Assembly (NCBI GenBank): GCA_946631935.1
Contig: CAMPAP010000079.1
Location: 1 to 15,264 of the forward strand
From: an uncultured Lachnospiraceae bacterium
GTDB lineage: Bacteria; Bacillota; Clostridia; Lachnospirales; Lachnospiraceae
Direction: 5' to 3'
Length of the DNA stretch: 15,264 nt
The notes under the pieces were generated by a model. It saw only the letters and a list, made by a program, of their open reading frames with translations. It did not search any database and had not been told where the DNA came from. The position numbers were made by a program, and so were the translations under genes. The first letter of the stretch is position 1. Each line of letters opens with the position of its first letter. Shown one piece after another: positions 5,741 to 12,372 of this stretch.

Positions 5741-6496
5741 ATGGAACTTGTAAGAGTTGAAAACTGCAGAAAGACTTTTGACGGCGAGGAGATCCTTAAG
5801 GGTATTTCCATGACCGTTAATAAGGGCGAAGTCGTATCCGTTATCGGTCCTTCGGGATCCGGAAAATCGACCCTGTTAAGATGCTGCTGTATGCTTGAAA
5901 CCATGGACGGCGGCAGTCTTTTGTTTGCCGGAAGGAGTGCTGCAAAGGAAGAGGACGGTAAAGTAGTTTATGCAACTCATGATGAGTTAAAAGAGATAAG
6001 AAAGACTTTCGGACTTGTTTTCCAGAATTTCAATCTTTTCCCCCACTATACGGTTCTTAAAAACGTAACCGAGCCTCAGATTATCGCGGGAAAGAGTAAG
6101 GAAGAAGCCGAAAAGAAAGCCTTTGACTGCCTTGAAAAGCTGGGGCTTTCAGATAAGGCTAAAAGCTATCCCTGCCAGCTCTCGGGTGGCCAGCAGCAGA
6201 GAGTTTCAATAGCAAGGGCTCTTGCACTTGAACCTGAAGTTTTGTTTTTTGACGAGCCTACATCGGCTCTTGATCCCGAACTTACAGGAGAAGTCCTTAA
6301 GGTCATAAGGGAACTTGCCAGGATCCATATGACTATGATCATAGTCACTCATGAAATGAATTTTGCAAAAGAAGTATCGGACAGAGTGATCTTTATGGAG
6401 AACGGTCTCATACGTGCCCAGGGGACCCCGGATGAACTTTTCGGTTCTGATGATGAAAGACTAAGATCCTTTATAGGAAAGCTGAGTTCAAACTGA
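5741..6496 (+). CDS. amino-acid ABC transporter ATP-binding protein
   Basis: This 251-residue ATPase energises the importer on the cytoplasmic face. All motifs are intact: Walker A GPSGSGKST (36-44), Q-loop glutamine Q95 in VFQNFNLFPH, signature LSGGQ (147-151), Walker B VLFFDEP (167-173, catalytic E172), D-loop SALD and H-loop H204 in VTHEMNFAKE. The FQNFNLFPH stretch and overall length are typical of GlnQ/HisP-like subunits. About 15 residues around 64-80 (GRSAAKEEDGKVVYATHDEL) form the extra loop seen in this subgroup. Its stop overlaps an ATG (TGATG, 6494-6498) that would open a small downstream ORF. The SD is weak (GGTGAT before ATG 5741). Confidence 0.93.
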   Translation: MELVRVENCRKTFDGEEILKGISMTVNKGEVVSVIGPSGSGKSTLLRCCCMLETMDGGSLLFAGRSAAKEEDGKVVYATHDELKEIRKTFGLVFQNFNLFPHYTVLKNVTEPQIIAGKSKEEAEKKAFDCLEKLGLSDKAKSYPCQLSGGQQQRVSIARALALEPEVLFFDEPTSALDPELTGEVLKVIRELARIHMTMIIVTHEMNFAKEVSDRVIFMENGLIRAQGTPDELFGSDDERLRSFIGKLSSN

Positions 6497-6658
6497 TGAA
6501 AATTCAGGCTGCCTTATCTTGTTTCCGTGATTCCCAGTGTTATTTCCCTGTTAATAATAAGGCTTTTGTCCGGTGTGAACCGGCTTACCGATGTTGCCGG
6601 GGCCATATGTTTTGCGATTCCGGCTCTTGTGATCTACTCATTTTTTTGTGATATCTGA
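6496..6658 (+). pseudogene. frameshifted small membrane-protein ORF after the importer ATPase
   Basis: ATG 6496 overlaps the ATPase stop (TGATG). Read directly, it gives a 51-residue cysteine-rich peptide ending at 6651 (MKIQAALSCFRDSQC...), with codons unlike the neighbours. If one A of the A4 run at 6499-6502 is removed, the frame becomes MKFRLPYLVSVIPSVISLLI, continuing through IRLLSGVNRLTDV to AGAICFAIPALVIYSFFCDI and a stop at 6656-6658. That is 53 residues with two hydrophobic helices, using CTT, TCC, GTT and AGG as the surrounding genes do. I read it as a small membrane protein once coupled to the transporter and now frameshifted; sequencing error or programmed slippage could also explain it. 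I know no named family for it. The rest of 6497-6802 holds the hisS promoter and leader hairpin; no convincing terminator is seen. Confidence 0.4.
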
Positions 6659-6707
6659 AACATGGGGAAGGCTTTGCCGTTTTACACTGTCCTCATTCTC
6701 TCCAACA

Positions 6708-6736
6708 TTGCCAGAATGCTCAATTTATGCTAATAT
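6708..6736 (+). promoter_or_regulatory. promoter of the hisS-aspS operon (extended -10)
   Basis: TTGCCA (6708-6713) and TAATAT (6731-6736) are separated by 17 bp, and TGC (6728-6730) supplies an extended -10 element. Transcription should start near 6743, leaving a leader of about 60 nt. That is too short for a T-box, and no T-box specifier region or conserved TGGNACC-type sequence is present. Confidence 0.75.
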
Positions 6737-6749
6737 TTTATGGATTTTC

Positions 6750-6777
6750 CCGGAAGAAAAGACTTCCGGTATTATTT
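6750..6777 (+). other. hairpin in the hisS 5' leader
   Basis: CCGGAAG (6750-6756) and CTTCCGG (6763-6769) make a perfect 7-bp stem with an AAAAGA loop, followed by TATTATTT. It lies within about 10 nt of the expected transcript start. It may protect the mRNA 5' end or act as a weak attenuator; the broken T tract argues against strong termination. Confidence 0.45.
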
Positions 6778-6802
6778 CGTTTATAACAGGAAGAGGATTA
6801 AT

Positions 6803-8062
6803 ATGGCACTTAACAAAAAGCCGGTCACCGGTATGAAGGATATACTTCCCGAAGAGATGGAGATCCGCGAATATGTTCAGCGGGTCATAAGCGAGACATA
6901 TTCTGCTTTCGGTTTTACACGTATCGAAACTCCCTGTGTAGAGAGTATCGAAAACCTCACTTCAAAATCCGGCGGAGATAATGAAAAGCTGATCTTCAGG
7001 ATCCTTAAAAGAGGAGAGAAGCTGGATCTTGAGAATGCAAAGTCTCAGGATGATATCGTGGATATGGGATTGAGATATGATCTTACGGTTCCCCTTGTAA
7101 GATATTATTCCAATAATTCCGCAACCCTTCCCGCGCCTTTCAAGGCTATACAGATGGGTAATGTATGGAGAGCTGACCGTCCCCAGAGAGGACGCTTCAG
7201 ACAGTTCATGCAGTGCGACATTGATATCCTCGGAGAAAGCGACAATCTTGCAGAGACAGAGCTTATCCTTGCAACCACCAAAGCCCTTGGAAGTCTTGAT
7301 TTTAAGGGCTTTGAGATCAGGATAAATGACAGAAGGCTCCTTAAAGCAATGGCTGCATGGGCAGGCTTTGAAGAGAAGGATTATGATTCAGTATTCATCA
7401 CCATCGACAAGATGGATAAGATCGGCATAGAAGGAGTAAAAGCAGAACTTCTGGAAAACTCCCATGCCGCAGATATCGTTGATAAGTACACCGGACTTCT
7501 TGAAAAAGCAGTAAGCGGTAATTCTTCACTTCAGGGCATAATGGAAACTGTCGGCGAAGAGCTTTCTAAGGAAGCCGTGCAGAATCTTGAAGAGATCATT
7601 TCATCCGTTGATGCCGCTAAGGAAGCGGATTTTAAAATGGTATTCGACCCCACTCTCGTAAGAGGAATGTCATATTACACCGGTACCATTTTCGAGATCG
7701 CTATACCTGAATTTGGCGGAAGCTGCGGCGGGGGCGGCAGATATGATGAGATGGTTGGAAAATTCACGGGACAAAACGTTCCGGCATGCGGTTTTTCCAT
7801 AGGTTTTGAGAGGATAGTAATGCTTCTTATGGAAAAAGGTTTCAAAGTTCCCGGAAGCGGAGAAGGTAAAGCATATCTGATCGAAAAGGGCATTACGGGC
7901 GAGCGTTTAAGCCGGATCCTTGCCAAAGCAAATGAAGAGAGAAAAGCAGGTAAGAAGATCCTTACCGTTAGAATGAACAAGAATAAGAAATTCCAAAAAG
8001 ACCAGCTTACCAAGGCAGGCTATACTGAATTTGAAGATCATTACAGGGAGGCGCTCAAATGA
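6803..8062 (+). CDS. hisS: histidine--tRNA ligase
   Basis: This 419-residue class II aminoacyl-tRNA synthetase charges tRNA-His in the cytoplasm. It shows the HisRS opening (MALNKKPVTGMKDILPEE), motif 2 around VWRADRPQRGRFRQFMQCDID (121-141), the histidine-specific LVRGMSYYTGTIFEI (285-299), GGGGRYDEMVGKF (309-321), and motif 3 GFSIGFERI (330-338). GLRYDLTVPLVRY and QCDID resemble the eukaryote/archaea/actinobacteria-like HisRS group more than E. coli or Bacillus enzymes. The HisRS signature usually reads RGLDYY; here it is RGMSYY. The C-terminal anticodon domain is short and ends KKFQKDQLTKAGYTEFEDHY, without the usual final vvlGe-E strands. The start is ATG 6803, 5 bp after AGAGGA; the upstream in-frame ATG at 6740 lies at the predicted transcript start without an SD. 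Its stop overlaps aspS by 4 nt. Confidence 0.93.
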   Translation: MALNKKPVTGMKDILPEEMEIREYVQRVISETYSAFGFTRIETPCVESIENLTSKSGGDNEKLIFRILKRGEKLDLENAKSQDDIVDMGLRYDLTVPLVRYYSNNSATLPAPFKAIQMGNVWRADRPQRGRFRQFMQCDIDILGESDNLAETELILATTKALGSLDFKGFEIRINDRRLLKAMAAWAGFEEKDYDSVFITIDKMDKIGIEGVKAELLENSHAADIVDKYTGLLEKAVSGNSSLQGIMETVGEELSKEAVQNLEEIISSVDAAKEADFKMVFDPTLVRGMSYYTGTIFEIAIPEFGGSCGGGGRYDEMVGKFTGQNVPACGFSIGFERIVMLLMEKGFKVPGSGEGKAYLIEKGITGERLSRILAKANEERKAGKKILTVRMNKNKKFQKDQLTKAGYTEFEDHYREALK

Positions 8063-9834
8063 TTCAATCGAGAACACACAACCTCGGAGAGCTGAGAAGC
8101 TCCGATGAAAATAAGGAAGTTACCCTTTGCGGATGGGTTGAGAATGTCAGGGAAGTAGGGGGTAATCTTTCATTTATCATTCTGCGTGATTTTTACGGAA
8201 TAACCCAGCTTGTTGCCGAGACTGAAGACATGGTGTCTGCTTTCAAGGCGATCACTAAGGAATCCACCGTTCAGGTGACAGGAAAGGTAAGGATCAGAAG
8301 CAACAAAAACGACAAGATCCCTACCGGAGATATAGAAGTTGTTCCCGATTCCGTGAAGGTTCTCGGAAAGAACAGAAATTCCGAGCTCCCCTTTGAGATC
8401 AACAGATCAAAGGAAGCCGATGAAGCTACAAGACTTAAGTACAGATATCTCGATCTCAGGAATCCTGAGGTAAAAAAGAATATAGTTCTCAGATGCAATG
8501 TTGTTGCAGAGCTGAGAAAGCTGATGACTGAGGAAGGATTCCTTGAGATCACAACACCTATCCTTACAGCATCATCACCTGAAGGAGCAAGGGATTATCT
8601 TGTTCCCGCAAGAAAGCATCCCGGAAAGTTCTATGCGCTTCCCCAGGCTCCTCAGCAGTTTAAACAGCTTCTCATGGCTTCCGGTTTTGACCGTTATTTC
8701 CAGATTGCTCCCTGCTTCAGGGATGAGGACGCCCGCGGAGACCGTACTCCCGGAGAGTTCTATCAGATGGATATGGAGATGGCTTTCGCAACCCAGGATG
8801 ATGTTCTCGGAGTTCTTGAGAAAGTATTGGTTCCTGTTTTTGAAAAATACGGAATATATGACCGTATCACTCCGGCTCCTTTTAAAAGGATACCTTTCAG
8901 GGAGGCAATGGAAAGATACGGTTCGGATAAGCCTGACCTTAGAATAGATCTTGAACTTAAGGATGTAACGGATGTGCTTGGAGGTATTGATTTTGAGCCC
9001 TTCAAAGGTCAGACCGTAGAAGCTGTTGTTGTTACAGGGTTTAATGCAACAAGAAAGCAGATCGATCAGCTTGTTTCAGATGTCGAGGTTCAGACCTCAA
9101 GAAAGACCTGCTGGTTCAGACTTGATGAAAACGGGGAAATAGTCGGAGGCATTGCAAAGTTCCTTCAGCCCATTAAAGATGAGGTTATCAGTAAGATGGG
9201 ACTTGAGAAGGGGTGCTTTGTAGGTCTGTCAGCAGGCCCTAAGGCTGTTGCCTTAAAGACCGCGGGAGTTCTTCGTACCAAGCTGGGAACTCTCTGCCCT
9301 GAACATATGGATAAAGAACAGTATCAGTTCTGCTGGATCGTTGATTTCCCCATGTATGAGATAGGTGAAGAATCCGGCGAACTTGAATTCTGTCACAATC
9401 CATTCTCCATGCCTGTAGGAGGTCTTGAAACTCTTGAAAAGGCAGAAAGAGGAGAAATGGATCCTCTTGATATAATGGCAAACCAGTACGACCTTGTCAT
9501 TAACGGATATGAGTCCGCATCGGGTGCCGTAAGAAACCACGATCCCGAGATAATGGTAAAAGCCTTTGAAATGGTACGTCTCGGTGAGGCGGAAGTAAAG
9601 GCTAAGTTCCCTGCAATGTATAATGCGTTTACATACGGAGCTCCTCCTCATGCAGGCGCAGCGCCCGGAGTTGACCGCATGATAATGCTCCTTACGGGAG
9701 AAGAGTCGATCCGCGAGGTCATCACCTTCCCCATGAACAAGAACGCTCAGGATGTTATGATGGATGCTCCTTCACCAGTATCACAGCATCAGCTTGACGA
9801 ACTCCATCTTAAGTGCGTACCTGTAGAGGAGTAA
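8059..9834 (+). CDS. aspS: aspartate--tRNA ligase (bacterial type)
   Basis: This 591-residue bacterial-type AspRS charges tRNA-Asp, possibly also tRNA-Asn where asparaginyl-tRNA is made by amidation. In order it has an N-terminal OB-fold anticodon domain (about 1-105, with GWVENVREVGG), a class II core with PQQFKQLLMASGFDRYFQIAPCFRDEDARGD (motif 2, R221), an inserted GAD domain (about 320-410), and motif 3 HAGAAPGVDRMIMLLTGEESIREV (531-554, R540). RDEDARGDRTPGEFYQMD and ITFPMNKNAQDVMMDAPS differ from the common RADRQPEFTQ and FPKTxxA forms and recall the alphaproteobacterial-like lineage. ATG 8059 overlaps the hisS stop (ATGA), so translation is coupled. Discrimination between tRNA-Asp and tRNA-Asn cannot be settled here. 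Confidence 0.95.
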   Translation: MIQSRTHNLGELRSSDENKEVTLCGWVENVREVGGNLSFIILRDFYGITQLVAETEDMVSAFKAITKESTVQVTGKVRIRSNKNDKIPTGDIEVVPDSVKVLGKNRNSELPFEINRSKEADEATRLKYRYLDLRNPEVKKNIVLRCNVVAELRKLMTEEGFLEITTPILTASSPEGARDYLVPARKHPGKFYALPQAPQQFKQLLMASGFDRYFQIAPCFRDEDARGDRTPGEFYQMDMEMAFATQDDVLGVLEKVLVPVFEKYGIYDRITPAPFKRIPFREAMERYGSDKPDLRIDLELKDVTDVLGGIDFEPFKGQTVEAVVVTGFNATRKQIDQLVSDVEVQTSRKTCWFRLDENGEIVGGIAKFLQPIKDEVISKMGLEKGCFVGLSAGPKAVALKTAGVLRTKLGTLCPEHMDKEQYQFCWIVDFPMYEIGEESGELEFCHNPFSMPVGGLETLEKAERGEMDPLDIMANQYDLVINGYESASGAVRNHDPEIMVKAFEMVRLGEAEVKAKFPAMYNAFTYGAPPHAGAAPGVDRMIMLLTGEESIREVITFPMNKNAQDVMMDAPSPVSQHQLDELHLKCVPVEE

Positions 9835-9856
9835 AGGATCATTAAGACTATAGAAT

Positions 9857-10558
9857 ATGAGATTATATCTTCTTGACGTGGAACAATTGCAGGATGAAAG
9901 AGCTGGCGGAAATCTCAGCGAGAGAGCCATTGGCCTTATCGATGATTACAGAAAAGAGAAGGCTCTTTTGTGCAGACATTTTGATTCAAAAGGTACCGCC
10001 ATCGGCGTCGGGCTTGTTCTTCAGCTTGCGGCAAGGGGATATGTGGAAGATATTTCAAGAGCATCAAAAGGTATTCCGATATCTCTTACTGCAGAAGAGG
10101 CGGTAAAAGTTCTTTCCAGAAACGGTGAGACCATAAAGCTTGCATATAGTGTTGAAAACAGCGGAAAGCCTTATTGGGAGCCTAATCAAAAGATGCCCAT
10201 CTCTGTTTACCAGACCCCTTTTCTGAGTATTTCACATTCAGGAAGATATGTTGCTCTTTCCCTTTCCTATTATGAAGTAGGGGTGGATATCCAGCAGCGC
10301 AAGAATATCAATACGGATAGGATATCCGACAGATTTTTTACTGAAAGAGAATCAGCCCTGATAGCCAGAGATCCGGAGCTTTTTTTCACCATCTGGTCGA
10401 GAAAGGAAGCATGGGGCAAATGTGAAGGCGGAGGACTGGTTCCCGCAATGCACAGGGATTTTTCGGATCTTACCAAGGATCTTTGCAGGTATTACATTTG
10501 GAGTGAGAATAATGCACCCTCGGGTTATTCTCTGTGCGTATGTGAAAAGATTTCCTGA
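9857..10558 (+). CDS. 4'-phosphopantetheinyl transferase (Sfp-type)
   Basis: This 233-residue enzyme moves 4'-phosphopantetheine from CoA to a serine of acyl or peptidyl carrier proteins. The Sfp signature is complete: VGVDIQ (141-146, Mg-binding D144), then FFTIWSRKEAWGKCEGGGL (176-194) with the W-S-x-K-E-x-x-x-K motif (E184, K188). FLSISHSGRYVALSLS (122-137) is the conserved CoA-binding segment. At 233 aa it is a full Sfp-type pseudo-dimer rather than a 120-aa AcpS. It lies 22 bp after aspS and 44 bp before an ABC exporter pair. The SD is poor (AAAGGA about 18 bp upstream). It could be the general fatty-acid ACP activator or serve a natural-product pathway; no carrier-protein or synthase gene is visible in the window. 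Confidence 0.88.
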   Translation: MRLYLLDVEQLQDERAGGNLSERAIGLIDDYRKEKALLCRHFDSKGTAIGVGLVLQLAARGYVEDISRASKGIPISLTAEEAVKVLSRNGETIKLAYSVENSGKPYWEPNQKMPISVYQTPFLSISHSGRYVALSLSYYEVGVDIQQRKNINTDRISDRFFTERESALIARDPELFFTIWSRKEAWGKCEGGGLVPAMHRDFSDLTKDLCRYYIWSENNAPSGYSLCVCEKIS

Positions 10559-10602
10559 TTATGTTCTAAAGCATCTTCTTTGGTTTTATTGAAAGGCTTT
10601 TA

Positions 10603-12372
10603 ATGAAAAACTTTTTATCATGGCTTAAAAATTATAAAAAAGAGGCATTTTTTGCCCCTTTTTTTAAGTTGGTTGAAGCGGTCTTTGAACTGATCGTTCC
10701 GCTTATTATTGCGGATATCATTGATGCCATCTCGTCGGGAACCGGCAGGGAGTACATCATTAAAAAAGGAATCCATCTTGTTTTGCTTGCTTTCTTAGGG
10801 CTTGCTGTATCCATCACGGCCCAGTTTTTTGCGGCAAGGGCTGCAGTCGGAGTATCCGGAGAATTGAGAAGAAGTCTGTTTGACAGGATCATGGGCATGA
10901 ATGCTTCCCAAATAGACATGGCGGGAACATCAACTCTTATAACGCGCATGACCGCTGATATCTCCCAGGTGCAGACCGGGATCAACATGACCCTCAGGCT
11001 CCTTTTGAGAAGTCCCATTATAGTCTTTGGCGCAATGATAATGGCATTTACAGTGGACAGACAGTGCGCACTTATTTTCTGTGTTGCGGTGCCGGTTCTT
11101 GCGATCATCGTTATAGGTATCACAAGGTTCAGCATCCCCATGTTCTCCGGGGTTCAGTCATTTCTTGACAGGGTGATGCTGTTGTCGCGTGAAAACCTTA
11201 CCGGTGTCAGGGTCATAAGGGCTTTTAATCTTCAGGAAGATGAGATTGACAAATTCAGGAAAAATAACGAAGATCTCCGCAGGTCACAGATCTTTGCATC
11301 CGATTTCACGGCTCTTACAAATCCTGTAACTTTTATCATTGTAAATATCGCAACTGCTGCCCTTATATATAAGGGTGCCATAAGGGTTAATATCGGGGAC
11401 ATTTCCCAGGGTGATGCCGTTGCGATTCTTAATTACATGAGCCAGATCCTTGTTGAACTTTTAAAGCTGACTAATCTGATCATGATCATTACAAAGTCCC
11501 TTGCTTCCGCAGACAGAGTATCGAAGGCAATGGGAAAAGACGTATGCGTAAGTGCCGGATGCGATTCTTTTCACGATGCAGATGAAACGGCGGAATCGTC
11601 TCCATGTTCCGGTGAAACGGCAGAACCGTCCCCCTGCTTCATTTCATTTGATCATGTAAGTGCCAGGTATGCACTTTCTTCCCATGATGCTCTTTCGGAT
11701 ATAAACTTTAATGTAAAAAAAGGTTCTTCTGTGGGTATCATTGGCGGAACAGGCTGCGGAAAATCCACGCTTGTAAATCTTATCCCTCTTGTTTATCCCG
11801 TAAGCAAAGGAAAGCTCATGGTTGGCGGTAAGGATATCAGGGATATACCAGTATCTGAACTTCGCTCGGTTATGGGTGTTGTCCCCCAGAAATCAGTTCT
11901 TTTCAAGGGAACCATCCGTTCGAATCTTACGATCGGTAACAAAAATGCAACGGATGAAGATATGACGGATGCTTTGAAGGCAGCGCAGTGCTACGAATTC
12001 GTGTCTGAAAAGGGCGGACTTGATGCGTTAGTTCTCCAGGGAGGAAAGAATTTTTCAGGAGGACAAAGACAGAGACTTTGCATAGCAAGGGCTCTTGTGA
12101 GAAAGCCTCAGATACTTATCCTTGATGACTCAACTTCAGCTCTTGATTTTCTTACGGAAAAAAAGATAAAAGAAGAGATCGCAAAGCTTAAAGACATGAC
12201 TGTTTTTATAGTGTCCCAGAGAGCATCCTCCGTCATGGCCTGCGATCAGATAATCGTTTTGGAGGACGGAATGCAGGCAGGGAGAGGAACTCACGAAGAG
12301 CTTCTTAAAAACTGTCCCGTTTACGAAGAAATATATTACTCCCAGTTTGAGAGAAAGGAAGCGGCGGTATGA
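10603..12372 (+). CDS. ABC exporter half-transporter, degenerate-site subunit (BmrC/TM287-like)
   Basis: This 589-residue half-transporter has about six membrane helices (residues 20-305) followed by an ATPase domain. Walker A is GGTGCGKST (381-389), Q-loop Q429, signature FSGGQRQR (484-491). The Walker B segment ILILDDS (504-510) has Asp509 where the catalytic Glu normally sits. The H-loop histidine is replaced by Gln539 (IVSQRASSV). This Asp/Gln pattern marks the non-catalytic partner of heterodimeric exporters such as TM287/288 and BmrCD. The linker at 314-346 is longer than usual and contains a duplicated motif (ETAESSPCSG/ETAEPSPC). The start is good: GAAAGG 6 bp before ATG 10603. Its stop overlaps the next gene by 4 nt. 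Substrate is unknown; drugs, peptides or lipids are typical. Confidence 0.92.
   Translation: MKNFLSWLKNYKKEAFFAPFFKLVEAVFELIVPLIIADIIDAISSGTGREYIIKKGIHLVLLAFLGLAVSITAQFFAARAAVGVSGELRRSLFDRIMGMNASQIDMAGTSTLITRMTADISQVQTGINMTLRLLLRSPIIVFGAMIMAFTVDRQCALIFCVAVPVLAIIVIGITRFSIPMFSGVQSFLDRVMLLSRENLTGVRVIRAFNLQEDEIDKFRKNNEDLRRSQIFASDFTALTNPVTFIIVNIATAALIYKGAIRVNIGDISQGDAVAILNYMSQILVELLKLTNLIMIITKSLASADRVSKAMGKDVCVSAGCDSFHDADETAESSPCSGETAEPSPCFISFDHVSARYALSSHDALSDINFNVKKGSSVGIIGGTGCGKSTLVNLIPLVYPVSKGKLMVGGKDIRDIPVSELRSVMGVVPQKSVLFKGTIRSNLTIGNKNATDEDMTDALKAAQCYEFVSEKGGLDALVLQGGKNFSGGQRQRLCIARALVRKPQILILDDSTSALDFLTEKKIKEEIAKLKDMTVFIVSQRASSVMACDQIIVLEDGMQAGRGTHEELLKNCPVYEEIYYSQFERKEAAV
11584..11640 (+). 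repeat. two-copy 30-bp tandem repeat in the exporter linker
   Basis: Segments 11584-11610 and 11614-11640 match at 21 of 27 aligned bases with a 30-bp period. They encode ETAESSPCSG and ETAEPSPCF. They lie between the last membrane helix and the ATPase domain of the first half-transporter, so the duplication lengthens a flexible, Ser/Pro/Cys-containing linker without breaking the frame. Most differences are synonymous third-position changes, indicating an older duplication. Confidence 0.75.

Noticed and set aside
6496..6651. 51-aa cysteine-rich peptide read in the zero frame after the ATPase gene
   Set aside because: Its codons (CGA, CTA, TTA) differ from the neighbours, and the overlapping frame gives a much more convincing membrane protein; kept only as an alternative.
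6740..6802. N-terminal extension of HisRS from ATG 6740
   Set aside because: This ATG sits at the predicted transcript start without an SD, and the extra 21 residues contain the leader hairpin and do not resemble HisRS.
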